NCBI RefSeq assembly: GCF_000214415.1
Contig: NC_015562.1
Location: forward strand, 1,054,001 to 1,118,000
Direction of reading: 5' to 3'
Origin: Methanotorris igneus Kol 5
GTDB lineage: Archaea; AGJL01; Methanococci; Methanococcales; Methanococcaceae
Length of the DNA: 64,000 nt
Shown here: positions 50,652 through 61,378 of the stretch, in pieces
Layout: each line of letters starts with the position of its first letter
Numbering within the stretch: the stretch's first letter is position 1
Position numbers and translations under genes: made by a program
Notes under the pieces: model-generated
What the model saw: only the letters and a program-made list of their open reading frames with translations
Told to the model about the DNA's origin: nothing
Databases searched by the model: none

Positions 50652-50766
50652 ATAATAAAATTGAGTTTCGGAATTTAGAGTTGAATAAAGTATATGAAAT
50701 TCGAAAAATCAAAATATACGGCAAAACCTTGTTTTACCATTAATATTTGGACAATTGGTAGTTGGT

Positions 50767-51083
50767 TATAGTTGTGTGCGTTAGAGTTTGGGAATATGTT
50801 GTTGGTGAATTTTTAATGGTTGTAAGCCATTCCAAATTTTAAGGAAGAATATAGTTGTTTGCCTTACTAATGAACGAAATCTCCATTAAATTATAGGGGA
50901 TGACTAACCTTTATTTGGAATGTTAATGGCAAAACAAAGTTTTGCCGTATAAAATTGGCAAACAACTATAATTACCATTTGAAATTCATTAATGTATAAA
51001 TAAGTTTAAAGATCCACTGCAACCTTCGGTTGCAGGGAAGTTGAATAATCATAGATTATTCAACTATTCCACACACAACTATA
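50767..51083. repeat. MITE with nested MITE in the hemL 5' region
   Basis: Outer ends TATAGTTGTGTGCG (50767) and CACACAACTATA (51083). Nested element TATAGTTGTTTGCC...GGCAAACAACTATA at 50850-50970. Two further perfect hairpins lie before the right end: CTGCAACC/GGTTGCAG (about 51016-51034) and GTTGAATAATC/GATTATTCAAC (about 51039-51064). The right end is 17 bp before the hemL ATG. Confidence 0.75.
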
Positions 51084-51100
51084 AATTGGAGGGATACATT

Positions 51101-52375
51101 ATGAAACTCGAAAAATCAAAGGCATTATTTGAAGAGGCACAAAAATATCTTGTTAAAGGGGTTAACAGCCCAGTGAGATACTTTAAGCCATATCCATTCT
51201 TTGTTCAAAAAGCGAAAGACTGCTATTTGTTTGATGTTGATGGGAATAAGTATATTGATTATTGCCTTGCTTATGGGCCAATGGTTTTGGGGCATGCAAA
51301 TGAGGCAATAATAAATGCTGTAAAAGAACAACTTGAGTTGGGAACTGCCTACGGATGCCCAACAGAGAAAGAGATAATCTTAGCAAAGGAAGTTATAAAT
51401 AGAGTTCCATGCGCTGAAATGGTTAGGTTTGTTAACTCTGGAACAGAGGCAACAATGTCAGCGATAAGATTGGCGAGAGGAGTTACTGGAAGGAAGAAGA
51501 TTATTAAATTTGATGGGGCTTATCATGGAGCACATGACTATGTTTTGGTTAAAAGTGGAAGTGGGGCATTAACTCATGGAACACCAAACTCCCCGGGGAT
51601 TCCAGAAGAGACAACAAAAAACACTATCTTAGTGCCTTTCAATGATGAAGAGGCAATAGAAAAGGTAATAAAAGATAATAAAGACGAGATTGCATGTTTA
51701 ATAGTTGAGCCAGTTATGGGTAATGTTGGATGTATATTGCCAAAAGAAGGTTATTTGAAATTTTTGAGGGAAATAACTGAGGAAAATGGCATAATTTTAA
51801 TATTCGATGAGGTAATAACCGGATTTAGATTGGCAAAAGGTGGAGCTCAGGAATACTATGGAGTTATTCCTGACTTGGCAACACTTGGTAAGATATTGGG
51901 AGGAGGGTTCCCAATTGGTGCAATTGTTGGTAAAAAGGAGATTATGGAGCAAATGTCCCCAAGCGGCCCGATATACCAGGCAGGAACATTTAATGGAAAT
52001 CCAGTATCAATAACCGCTGGAATTGAAACGCTAAAACAGTTAGATGACAAGTTTTATAAAGAAACAACAAAAACAGCAGAAAAACTTGCAAATTGTTTGA
52101 GGGAAGTTAGTGAGAGATATAATATCCCAGCAAAAGTTTATAACATTGCTTCAATGTTCCAAATTTACTTCAATGATAAAGAAGTTTTAAATTATGAGAT
52201 AGCAAAGCAAAGCGATACTGAAAGGTTTATGAAATACTTCTGGAACTTGTTGGAGAATGGTGTTTTTGTCCCACCTTCTCAATTTGAATGCTGCTTTACC
52301 TCAATAAAGCACAATGATGAAGTTGTAGAGAAAACTATGAATGCAATTGAAGAGGCATTTAAGAATTTGGAATAA
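51101..52375 (+). CDS. hemL: Glutamate-1-semialdehyde 2,1-aminomutase
   Basis: 424 residues. PLP enzyme that forms 5-aminolevulinate for tetrapyrroles (F430, corrinoids). [74 protein letters not shown] with the Schiff-base Lys, and [14 protein letters not shown] 51101 follows GGAGGGA. Its whole promoter region is made of MITE sequence. Confidence 0.95.
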   Translation: MKLEKSKALFEEAQKYLVKGVNSPVRYFKPYPFFVQKAKDCYLFDVDGNKYIDYCLAYGPMVLGHANEAIINAVKEQLELGTAYGCPTEKEIILAKEVINRVPCAEMVRFVNSGTEATMSAIRLARGVTGRKKIIKFDGAYHGAHDYVLVKSGSGALTHGTPNSPGIPEETTKNTILVPFNDEEAIEKVIKDNKDEIACLIVEPVMGNVGCILPKEGYLKFLREITEENGIILIFDEVITGFRLAKGGAQEYYGVIPDLATLGKILGGGFPIGAIVGKKEIMEQMSPSGPIYQAGTFNGNPVSITAGIETLKQLDDKFYKETTKTAEKLANCLREVSERYNIPAKVYNIASMFQIYFNDKEVLNYEIAKQSDTERFMKYFWNLLENGVFVPPSQFECCFTSIKHNDEVVEKTMNAIEEAFKNLE

Positions 52376-52789
52376 TTTAGAACATATTTTTAGAAATTTT
52401 AGAATAATTATTTAATTTTTTGGGGATTTTGATGGATGAATCAGAAAGGAGAAAAATAATTGAAGAATTTATAAATATTTTAGAAATGCTTAGGCCTTAT
52501 GCAGCGGAGGGAAGTGATGAAAAAACCAACATAATCTTAACTTTAAAATTTTTAGAGAGCGGGAAGGTTTTAGATGAGGATTTATTACCAATTGCAAACA
52601 AAATTTTAGAGATTGCGAAGAGGATTGGTAGTTATGAAATGAAGAGAGAGATTGAGTTATTTTTAGTTGGAGAGAAGCTAAAAAGATTAACTAAATCTTA
52701 AAAGAGGAAAATAAAAGAATTAATAGAGACATTGGAATTTTTAAAGCAATATATTGAAAAAAAGCCGTTTGAAACTGTTTAATTATACA

Positions 52790-54150
52790 TGGACATTTAT
52801 GAACATTTGTGAGTAAATATTGAAGAAATTTTTAAATATTTGATAATACCATAATCTTACTAAAAAAACAAACAACGATTACTATGCCCAATAAGACAAA
52901 ACCAAAAGAGACTCAGGAATTATCCTATCAAGTCGTTCTATCTTACAAAGTTAGCCATAACTATCCACTTAAAACGTTCTTAATCGAATGTAAAGATAAG
53001 TTAAACGAATGCATAGACATGATTTGGAATAACATAGAATACACTAAAAAAGATAAACCAAAATTGCCAAAATCAAACGAATTCAAAAGAAACCTAAGAA
53101 ACAAACTCTTAGAAAATTGGAGTTATGCCTCTCACTACATCGATGGGATTATAAAAACCTCCTATTCCATCTTACAAAGTTGGGCTTCGAACTACAAAAG
53201 AGGTTATAGAACTAAAACAAAACCGGTAGTAGAGAGGTTATTCGTTAGAGTTAAAACAACTCTAATAAAATACGACAAAGAAAGAGCGGAGATAAGAATA
53301 ACGATAAAACCAAGAAAAGAGTATTTAACCTTAAACATCAAAAATGAATGGTTCTTCGATAAGGTTAAGAACTTAACAATTGGAGAAATTATTTTAAAGG
53401 AAAATGAAGCGTTTTTAACCTTCAAAGATAATCTAAACTATTCAGACAAAGATATAATCGTTGGAGTAGATAGCAATCTAAAATCCCTCGATTTATTTCA
53501 TCCGATAGAGGGTTGGATAAGGATAGATTTAACCGAATTACACCGACTTAAAGAAGTTTATGATAGGAAAATCGATTTCCTTAAAAAACTGCTCAAAAAA
53601 TGTCCTTTAAGAGTTTTGAGAAAGATAAATAGGTTATTCGAAAGAAGGAGAAATAGGGTTAAGGACTTTTTACACAAACTTACAACACAATTATCTCGAC
53701 TATTTCCGGATGCAATTTTTGTCTTCGAGGATTTGAATAAGAGAAAGATGTATAAAAATAAACACTTCAATAGAAGAATAGATAGAGCGAATTGGAATGG
53801 AATAATCGAAAAAATAAGTTATAAGGCGATTATTATCTTAGTTAATCCTGCCTACACTTCAACGACCTGTCCTATATGCGGGAGTAGAATGGAGTCCCAA
53901 GAAGGGCAGGTCGTTTGCTATAATTGTTCAAACTCTTTTAATCGCCAAGTAGTTGGCTGTTTTAATATTTTTAAACGAGGTTTGAATGTAATCAAAAGGT
54001 TTATGGGTGGCTCTGGGGTTACCACGACAGGGGCAGAGGTCTCTGCTAAGAGACTGATGACGCCCAATCCCAACGTAGTTTATTATGTGGATTTAAATGG
54101 CAAATATCTTAAATGTATATAATTGTCCATATTTGACTACGTTGGGAGAA
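52790..54150 (+). mobile_element. IS200/IS605-type element carrying tnpB only
   Basis: Placed by where the helical-repeat coding frame stops (about 52785) and resumes (about 54155). The right end carries the inverted repeat TCCCAACGTAG (54067-54079) / CTACGTTGGGA (54138-54149), enclosing the tnpB stop codon. There is no tnpA, so it could move only with help from outside. Borders are approximate. Confidence 0.7.
52884..54122 (+). CDS. tnpB: TnpB-family protein with altered RuvC-III motif
   Basis: 412 residues. N-terminal recognition part, then the RuvC motifs: D196 in IVGVDSNLKSL, E282 in IFVFEDLNKRK, and the zinc finger C329-x2-C332...C345-x2-C348. Where the family has DRDxNAAxNI, this protein has NRQVVGCFNI (353-362), so the third catalytic Asp position is Gln. 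The tail after 365 (GGSGVTTTGAEVSAKRLM) overlaps the presumed omega-RNA end. It may be inactive as a nuclease; related archaeal groups carry DRQ here, so a changed site may be a lineage trait. Confidence 0.88.
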   Translation: MPNKTKPKETQELSYQVVLSYKVSHNYPLKTFLIECKDKLNECIDMIWNNIEYTKKDKPKLPKSNEFKRNLRNKLLENWSYASHYIDGIIKTSYSILQSWASNYKRGYRTKTKPVVERLFVRVKTTLIKYDKERAEIRITIKPRKEYLTLNIKNEWFFDKVKNLTIGEIILKENEAFLTFKDNLNYSDKDIIVGVDSNLKSLDLFHPIEGWIRIDLTELHRLKEVYDRKIDFLKKLLKKCPLRVLRKINRLFERRRNRVKDFLHKLTTQLSRLFPDAIFVFEDLNKRKMYKNKHFNRRIDRANWNGIIEKISYKAIIILVNPAYTSTTCPICGSRMESQEGQVVCYNCSNSFNRQVVGCFNIFKRGLNVIKRFMGGSGVTTTGAEVSAKRLMTPNPNVVYYVDLNGKYLKCI

Positions 54151-54705
54151 CCCCATATAAATCAATGGAGGATAGGGATGCTTTAAATCTTATAAACCTA
54201 AAAATTTTGAGGCTGGATGAAGAAATAATGATGGATTTTGATAGCGAAGTTAGGAGCATATCAAAAATTGCATTGAAAGTTTGTGGTTATGAGATAAAGA
54301 ATGAGATTGAATTAAAATTAAAAGGAAGGAGAAGAAGAAAACTCTCAGAAAAACAGATAAATAGAATAAACAAATTAATCAATATGTTAGAGTTAATTAA
54401 GGAATTTATTGAAAGGAAGGAGTTTAAATCATCAATTGACTATGAGGCATTATTTTTGATAAGTTTAAAAGTCCATAGAATTGAAGAGGGGATTTTGACG
54501 AATTTCGAGGAAGAAGTTGATTCAATTTTAAAAATGGCGAGGAAAGTTGGTAATTATGAGTTGAGGAAGAGAATTGAGGAGATTTTAGGTAATTAAGTTA
54601 TGATGTTTGAAATATTCGATATTTAATTTTTGAGTATGTTTATTTTTATTATGGATGTAAAAAATTATTTATAACAAAATTTCAATATTGTTTTTTGGTG
54701 AAATT

Positions 54706-55275
54706 ATGTCTACTACTTATGAACTCATTATTTATGGTAAGGTGCAGCATGTTGGATTCAGGGATAGAATTGAAAACATAGGTAAAGGATTGGGCATAGA
54801 TGGAATTGTTTATAACTTTAAAGATGGAACTGTTAGGATTTTAGCAAATTTTGAAGATGAAGATATTAAAGAATTTTTTAAAAAAAGCATAAAAATGTTA
54901 GAGAAAAAAGATAATCTTATAAAAATAGATAAGATTGAAGAAAAAGAATTAAATGCATTCATTGAGTTTCCAGAGGGTATTAACAGAATTTCTGCAGATG
55001 ATTTGTTAGAGTTAAATAAAAAGTTAGATGAGGGTGTCAAATACATTAAATTAATCTTTGGTTCTTTGGAAGAATTAAATGTCAAAGTTGATAAGCAAAC
55101 AGAAATTTTGGAAAAATTGAACGTCAAAATGGATAAACAGACAGAAATATTGGAAAAATTAAATGCCAAAATGGATAAGCAAACAGAAATTTTAACTGAA
55201 CTCAAAAAAGGACACGATGAAGTGAGAGAAACATTAAATAAAATGGTTGAAATTTTAGAAAAAATTCTTAAATAA
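54706..55275 (+). CDS. Acylphosphatase domain fused to a heptad-repeat coiled coil
   Basis: 189 residues from ATG 54706 (GGTGAAATT upstream). Residues 1-90 are an acylphosphatase fold with the catalytic Arg in VQHVGFRDR and the catalytic Asn in [11 protein letters not shown]. Residues 100-189 are a coiled coil with three near-identical copies of [12 protein letters not shown]-type units. Family enzymes hydrolyse acyl phosphates; the coiled coil should make it oligomeric. The two stop codons of this gene and egsA overlap by 8 bp in convergent orientation. Confidence 0.8.
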   Translation: MSTTYELIIYGKVQHVGFRDRIENIGKGLGIDGIVYNFKDGTVRILANFEDEDIKEFFKKSIKMLEKKDNLIKIDKIEEKELNAFIEFPEGINRISADDLLELNKKLDEGVKYIKLIFGSLEELNVKVDKQTEILEKLNVKMDKQTEILEKLNAKMDKQTEILTELKKGHDEVRETLNKMVEILEKILK

Positions 55276-56269
55276 CTTCTGTCTTTTCTGCAATTTCTTT
55301 TGCTTTCTCTTTGCTAATCCCATGCCTTAAAATTGTATATCTATTCCTTATTTTGTGGGCAATGGTTAATGCTTCTATAATCAAGTCCTCATCAATTTCC
55401 AGTTCCTTTGCAGTTGTTGGGGCATTTACCTTTTTTAATGATAATTTGATTTTTTCAGACAAACCTTTTAATTTCTCATTTTCTAACTCATGCAAATAGG
55501 ACATCATTATAGTCCCAATTCCGCATTGTTCTCCATGCAGAGAATTTATTTTTAAGTCATACTCCTTCTTTAAATGGTCCAATGCATGGGAAAATAAATG
55601 CTCGCTTCCAGAAGCAGGTCTTGATGAATGGGCAATGGAAATGGTTATGCCACTCGCTATGAGGGATTTCACCAATTTTTTTGGATATTCCTCCAAATTA
55701 GAATTTAGAACATAATCAATCAATTCCTTTGCAATTGTCTTTGAAAAGATTGCTGAGCTCTCACTGTACTCTTCCCCAATTTCTCTGTGGGCAAGTTTCC
55801 AATCTAAGACAGCGGTGATATTTGATACAATATCCCCCATTCCCGCACTTAGCAACCTCTTTGGAGATTTTTTTATAATGTTAATGTCTGCAATAATTGC
55901 TATTGGTGCCTCTGTCATAAATGATGGCTGTCTTATAGAAACAATCGGAGATGCAATGCCATCATTTGATGCGGTCGTAGGGATGCTCAAAAAAGGAATT
56001 CCCAATTTGTATGCAATTAGTTTTCCAGTATCTATTGCTCTCCCCCCACCTAAACCAATAATGGAGTCATATTTGTAGTATTTACTAACTTCAAATTCAT
56101 CTATATCAATCTCATCATAATATTGTATGTCAAAATCAAATTTGCAGTATTTTTTTGTGTTTTTTCCAGTTATGACAAGGGGATTTTTTAGATTTAATTT
56201 TTTTAAGATGTCCGTGGTTTGGTATATAGCATTTTCTTTAATTAGTATATACCTTGGAATGACAATCAT
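55268..56269 (-). CDS. egsA: sn-Glycerol-1-phosphate dehydrogenase
   Basis: 333 residues. Reduces dihydroxyacetone phosphate to G1P, the stereospecific backbone of archaeal lipids. [33 protein letters not shown], the metal ligands in [21 protein letters not shown] and [13 protein letters not shown] 56269 follows AAAGGGA; the 24 codons upstream are unlike the family. It supplies the substrate for the synthase at 23381. Confidence 0.93.
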   Translation of the reverse strand: MIVIPRYILIKENAIYQTTDILKKLNLKNPLVITGKNTKKYCKFDFDIQYYDEIDIDEFEVSKYYKYDSIIGLGGGRAIDTGKLIAYKLGIPFLSIPTTASNDGIASPIVSIRQPSFMTEAPIAIIADINIIKKSPKRLLSAGMGDIVSNITAVLDWKLAHREIGEEYSESSAIFSKTIAKELIDYVLNSNLEEYPKKLVKSLIASGITISIAHSSRPASGSEHLFSHALDHLKKEYDLKINSLHGEQCGIGTIMMSYLHELENEKLKGLSEKIKLSLKKVNAPTTAKELEIDEDLIIEALTIAHKIRNRYTILRHGISKEKAKEIAEKTEVI

Positions 56270-56472
56270 TTTTTCCCTTTGTGTGTTTTTTGTTTGAATA
56301 TTGGTAAGAAATATTTTATTTGTTTTTTGGTAGTTGTGCATAATTATGGCGATTTTGAACTTATTTTGACGTAAGAAATTTTTGGAGGATTATAAATTAA
56401 GCGAAATTTTAAATAAGCTTAATTCATCCCTTTAATTTCATTGATGATGTGGTTATCGAACCGAAGGTTCGA

Positions 56473-56796
56473 GTATAGTTGTTTGCGTTAATATAGTCGT
56501 GTGCGAATTTTTTAAACTTATTTATGCATTAATGAATTTTTAAATAACCTTTATTCTTCCTTAAAATATACGGCAAAACCTTTTAGGTTTTGCCAAAAAA
56601 TTGAAATAAGGTATAAATCTTTAAGAATTTGTCAATAGCATATTTCCAAATTATACGGCAAAACCCAAAGGGTTTTGCCAAATATTTCTAACGCACACGA
56701 CTATAATTGGATGTATTCATTTAAATAAATTAAGGATGAATAAACCAAATTAATGGCAAAACAAAGTTTTACCGTATAATTCCGCGAACAACTATA
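56473..56796. repeat. Nested MITEs upstream of hcgA
   Basis: An outer element runs from TATAGTTGTTTGCG (56473) to CGCGAACAACTATA (56796). Inside it a complete copy with TATAGTCGTGTGCG / CGCACACGACTATA spans 56492-56705, itself carrying two GGCAAAAC palindromes (about 56570-56594 and 56655-56680); a third palindrome is at about 56755-56780. More lone ends (AGCAACTATA, TACAACTATA) follow up to 56925. No gene lies in 56342-56991. Confidence 0.75.
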
Positions 56797-56991
56797 ATGA
56801 AAACTGGGTTTTCATTTAATTTATAAAGAAAGCAACTATAATATCTGCGTTGTTGTGTAATTTATGGTATTTAAAAATTTATTATGATTACGTAGGTATT
56901 AAAAATTTTACATACAACTATAATTGTTGCTAAAACCTTAAATATCAATATGCTTAATTCTTTCTTAGTATATTGTGGATTGGTGATGGTA

Positions 56992-58083
56992 ATGAAAATA
57001 AATTCTGAAGAAATTTTGGAAAATGCAATAAAAGCATTTAAATTAACAACGAAGCACCATGGAAATTACACTTCACTTGAGAGAGCATTATTTTTAGGGT
57101 GGTACTGCAACCTAAAAAACCCTTGTAAGTTCTGTTATATGTCAACGCAAAAAAATAAGATAAAAGACCCTTTAAAGGCAAGGAGGAGATTGGAGACAAT
57201 TTTGGCAGAGGCAATTTTAATGAAGAGAATAGGGTGGAAGTTAGAGTTTATCTCTGGAGGATATGGATATACAAGCAAGGAAATTAATGATATTGTTGAA
57301 ATGGTTGCCTATGTGCAAAAATCAAGGCAATACCTGAATGTTGGACTTGTGGATTTTGATAACCTTAATTTGGATGTTATTGAAGGTGTTGTTGGGGCAG
57401 TGGAGACGGTTAATGAGGAACTTCATGATTACCTATGTCCAGATAAACCAATTGAAAAAATAAAGGATATGCTTTTGAAAGCAAAAGACCTTGGATTAAA
57501 AACAGGAATCACAATAATCTTAGGTTTGGGAGAGAAGGAAGAGGATATTGAAAAACTTTTAAATTTAATAGAAGAACTTGAACTTGATAGAATAACATTT
57601 TATTCTTTAAACCCTCAAAAAGGAACCATATTTGAAAATAAAACGTCAATAACGACTCTTGAGTATATGAATTGGGTTTCGTCAGTTAGGTTAAATTTCC
57701 CAAAAATAAAGATAATAACTGGAACATGGGTGGATAAACTAACCAACATAGGGCCTTTAATAATGAGTGGTTCAAACACAATAACAAAATTCCCACTCTT
57801 TAGTATGTTTGGAAAAAAGGAAGGGAAAACAGTAGAAAAAGAAATTTTATCCACTGGAAGAGAGTTACTTGGAACATTTTCAGATGTGGAAGCTTTAATG
57901 GGTAAGAAAAAGTTAAAGAACTCTCCATATAAGGATGAAGATATAGAGATAAGTGAGGAAAACCTTGAGAAGATAAATAATTTACAAGATGAGATAAACA
58001 AAAAAGTTGAATTCTATGTAAGGAAAACACTAAACAAGATAGCAAAAGAGACCCCAGACATTGAATATAGCCATATGCATTAG
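56992..58083 (+). CDS. hcgA: Radical SAM protein, HcgA/HmdB family
   Basis: 363 residues. The cluster motif is C39-x5-C45-x2-C48 (CNLKNPCKFC), the unusual CX5CX2C spacing known from HmdB/HcgA, which works in building the iron-guanylylpyridinol cofactor of [Fe]-hydrogenase. Then FISGGYG, NVGLVDFDNL, TGITIILGLGE and a BATS-like C-terminal part (MSGSNTITKFPLFSMFG). ATG 56992 follows GGTGAT. hmd itself is not in the window; hcgE is 2.6 kb downstream. Confidence 0.82.
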   Translation: MKINSEEILENAIKAFKLTTKHHGNYTSLERALFLGWYCNLKNPCKFCYMSTQKNKIKDPLKARRRLETILAEAILMKRIGWKLEFISGGYGYTSKEINDIVEMVAYVQKSRQYLNVGLVDFDNLNLDVIEGVVGAVETVNEELHDYLCPDKPIEKIKDMLLKAKDLGLKTGITIILGLGEKEEDIEKLLNLIEELELDRITFYSLNPQKGTIFENKTSITTLEYMNWVSSVRLNFPKIKIITGTWVDKLTNIGPLIMSGSNTITKFPLFSMFGKKEGKTVEKEILSTGRELLGTFSDVEALMGKKKLKNSPYKDEDIEISEENLEKINNLQDEINKKVEFYVRKTLNKIAKETPDIEYSHMH

Positions 58084-58149
58084 TTGGACGAGATGAAATT
58101 TAAGGATTTTTGTTCTTTTTGGATGTTATGTAGTAATTAATAATTAAAT

Positions 58150-58298
58150 TATAGTTGTTTGCCAATTTCTTGCGCGGATTTAGATACAACCAAATTTTTA
58201 AAAAGGGCGATAAATCAATTGTAAAATTCCAAATAAAGGTTAAATTATCCCTTATAATTTAATGAAGTCTTTATTCATCTGTAAGGCAAACAACTATA
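58150..58298. repeat. MITE, TATAGTTGTTTGCC subfamily
   Basis: 149 bp with ends TATAGTTGTTTGCC / GGCAAACAACTATA. Inner sequence is the reverse of the nested copies at 48151 and 50850 (CCTTTATTTGGAAT, TTAATGGAGATTTC-like). It lies between hcgA and thi4; the rest of 58084-58425 is AT-rich without a gene. Confidence 0.75.
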
Positions 58299-58386
58299 CA
58301 TGACTATGTGCATAACTATATAATTTTTTATATCAAAATACCCAATTACCTTTAGATCATCAGTAAATAAAAAATAAAATAATTAA

Positions 58387-59217
<831 letters not shown>

Positions 59218-59324
59218 ATAGATTGAAAAATCAAAAAAAAAGAAAAAATAAGAGTAATTAAGAAAAATTAATTAAAAATGAAATAAGGATTTAATGAATT
59301 TCTTTAAATTATTTTATCTTTCTT

Positions 59325-60527
59325 TTATCTTTTTCTTCTGCTACTCTTTTTTACTCCTAAGAATGCCCTCTTTATAATCATAGTTGCATAACTACCTTTG
59401 TTTAATTCAAATTCCAAAGTAATCTTATATTTTCCGTTGTTTAATTCATCTGGTTTAAATCCACTTGTTTTGAAATCTTTTGGAATGCATAAGATTTTTC
59501 TCTCACTGTATACAAATTTGCAGTCCAGACAGTCAATATTCTCTAAATCTTTAAATGTAATTCCCTCATTTTCTAATACTATGTCAATAATTTCCTTAAC
59601 CTCCCCTTTATATTCAACATCTGGTGCAATTGTTGGGAATTTTACGTCTTTTAATGCATTAAAACTATCTTCATCCAATTCTTTATAGAACATGAAATCT
59701 CCACACTCATACTCCAAATAATATCTATCTTTTTCATTAACATAATCCTTTAAAACTTCCTTAATGCATTCATTCCAAAGGTAACTTTGATATGCGGAAA
59801 CAAAGATTTTTCTCAGCCTGTCGTCAACGTATTTAAACACTTCTTTGTAACTTTTACCTTTGTTTAGGGCATTTATGATATTTACAAACATCCGGCTTTT
59901 GATGTCGTTCTTTTCAATATATTTGGCACATTTTTCCCAATCTCCCCAATTTTTTGCTATGTATCTCTTTAAGTCCTTTATTGTCTTTTTCTCACTTTTT
60001 TTGTATTTTGTGAGTAAAATTTTCAATGCTTCCTCGTAGTTTCCAAGCATGATTTCCTTTGCTATGAATTTCCTTTCAAAGACACTCCCAAACCTTTGGC
60101 TGTCAAAGTAATTTGGCACACCATAATCCAACGCATGAATATTATCAGCAATCTTCAAAAAATCTTCTGATTTTATGCTCCTAACTGTAATATTAAATCT
60201 ATTCCCAATCAAGTCCCCAATTTTTAGTGGATTTGAAGGAGCAACATACTCTAATTTTAAATTTTTTTCATCTAACTTTAAAATTCCATATTTTTTTGGG
60301 ATTGTTATATATTGGGTAGTTAAAGCGTGTCTATCTTTTAAACCGCAATATCCAATCTCTTTTAATGGAATTTTGAATTTTTTAGCAATGTAGGAGAGTG
60401 CTTTTAGGTTTTCTATGTTTCTTTTTGTTAGTTTGTATAGGTAGTATTCTCCATTCTCGTTGATTGTTTTGCCCAGGTCGATAATCTCTTCAACAATAAA
60501 ATCCTCTGGTTTTTGCCTAATTTTCAT
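59325..60527 (-). CDS. truD: tRNA pseudouridine synthase TruD
   Basis: 400 residues. Makes pseudouridine 13 in tRNA. Starts KIRQKPEDFIVEEI, catalytic Asp in GYCGLKDRHALTTQY (about 79-93), VPNYFDSQRFGS, and AYQSYLWNECI; the TruD insertion domain lies about 150-310. The tail is basic (KKSSRRKR). Full length. Confidence 0.93.
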   Translation of the reverse strand: MKIRQKPEDFIVEEIIDLGKTINENGEYYLYKLTKRNIENLKALSYIAKKFKIPLKEIGYCGLKDRHALTTQYITIPKKYGILKLDEKNLKLEYVAPSNPLKIGDLIGNRFNITVRSIKSEDFLKIADNIHALDYGVPNYFDSQRFGSVFERKFIAKEIMLGNYEEALKILLTKYKKSEKKTIKDLKRYIAKNWGDWEKCAKYIEKNDIKSRMFVNIINALNKGKSYKEVFKYVDDRLRKIFVSAYQSYLWNECIKEVLKDYVNEKDRYYLEYECGDFMFYKELDEDSFNALKDVKFPTIAPDVEYKGEVKEIIDIVLENEGITFKDLENIDCLDCKFVYSERKILCIPKDFKTSGFKPDELNNGKYKITLEFELNKGSYATMIIKRAFLGVKKSSRRKR

Positions 60528-60645
60528 ATTCTCACCTTAAAAATTTTAAAAAATTTTTAATTATTCAAAAAAGAACGCAGATATTGGTAAAATTAGAAAT
60601 TAGAAAATAGTAATATTATAACAAAAAATTTATTAAAATTGGATT

Positions 60646-61257
60646 TTATTTAATTTTGTTTAATACCTTCAAACACTCAATAACTATCTTTTTTGCTATC
60701 TCATCTAATGTGTAGGGAGTTATTGGTTCTAAATCTCTAATAAACTTTCCAGTACCTACAACAATATGCCCCTCTTTATCTAAATTTAAAAATTGGGCTG
60801 GGCCTTTTGCATACTTTGCATCGCAGACCTTAATGTTCTCTTCAATCCCAAAAACCCCATTAGTTCCAATAGTTTTTATGCCGCGTTTTTTTGCATAGTC
60901 GATTATTGCCCTTGTTGTTGGTATTGTGTCTCCTCCAGCAATGCAAATGATTACAACATCCCCAGTTAGTAAATGTAAGTTATCTTCGTTGATATTCTCA
61001 GTAATCCCCACGACCCTATCCCCAAAAAACCTCTCAACGAACTTAACCTTATATTCTCCAATTTTTCCTCCTAACCTTCTGTGGACAATGTCATTTTCTG
61101 CTATCTTTGCATTATCAAAGAGATATACTTTCTTAGGTCCTCCTCTATGTACTTCTAACAAATCAAATGCTACCCTAACACCCAACCTACCGCATCCAAC
61201 AATTGAGACCTCTCCTTTTCGAGTAAGTTTTTTCTCTAATTCTGCTATGTTGTCCAT
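60646..61257 (-). CDS. hcgE: ThiF/E1-like protein, probable HcgE
   Basis: 203 residues. Nucleotide-binding VSIVGCGRLGVRVAFDLL (18-35), YLFDNAKIAENDIVHRRLGG with the E1-type Asp/Arg residues, VVIICIAGGDTIPTTRAII, and no CxxC zinc site. HcgE adenylylates the carboxyl group of the guanylylpyridinol precursor of the FeGP cofactor. Size and the shortened E1 plan fit HcgE, and hcgA lies nearby. A different ThiF-like adenylyltransferase is the alternative. Confidence 0.7.
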   Translation of the reverse strand: MDNIAELEKKLTRKGEVSIVGCGRLGVRVAFDLLEVHRGGPKKVYLFDNAKIAENDIVHRRLGGKIGEYKVKFVERFFGDRVVGITENINEDNLHLLTGDVVIICIAGGDTIPTTRAIIDYAKKRGIKTIGTNGVFGIEENIKVCDAKYAKGPAQFLNLDKEGHIVVGTGKFIRDLEPITPYTLDEIAKKIVIECLKVLNKIK

Positions 61258-61378
61258 TTTTTCACCAATGAAATTAAAAATGGGATATATTTAATTATTA
61301 AAAACAACTAAAAAATAGAATCGTCAATATTTTAAAGATTAACTTAATATATGGCAAAAGTTATTAGTCTAAAAAATG

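Larger units (their letters stand above)
52432..54596 (+). pseudogene. Helical-repeat protein gene broken by a nonsense codon and a tnpB element
   Basis: Three related units of about 80 residues are visible. Unit 1 is 52432-52701 (EEFINILEMLRPYAAEGSDE...EIELFLVGEKLKRLTKS, then TAA). In the same frame unit 2 continues at 52702 (KRKIKELIETLEFLKQYIEKKPFETV) until the insertion, resumes at about 54160 (EDRDALNLINLKILRLDEEI), and unit 3 follows (INRINKLINMLELIKEFIERKEFKSS...) to the stop at 54596. The unbroken ancestor was an all-helical repeat protein; function unknown. Unit 1 may still be made as a 89-residue protein. Confidence 0.75.

Noticed and set aside
54123-54160. An independent gene start at 54123 for the downstream helical-repeat protein
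   Set aside because: The first dozen codons are the right end of the inserted element; there is no ribosome-binding site and the frame is the continuation of a broken gene.
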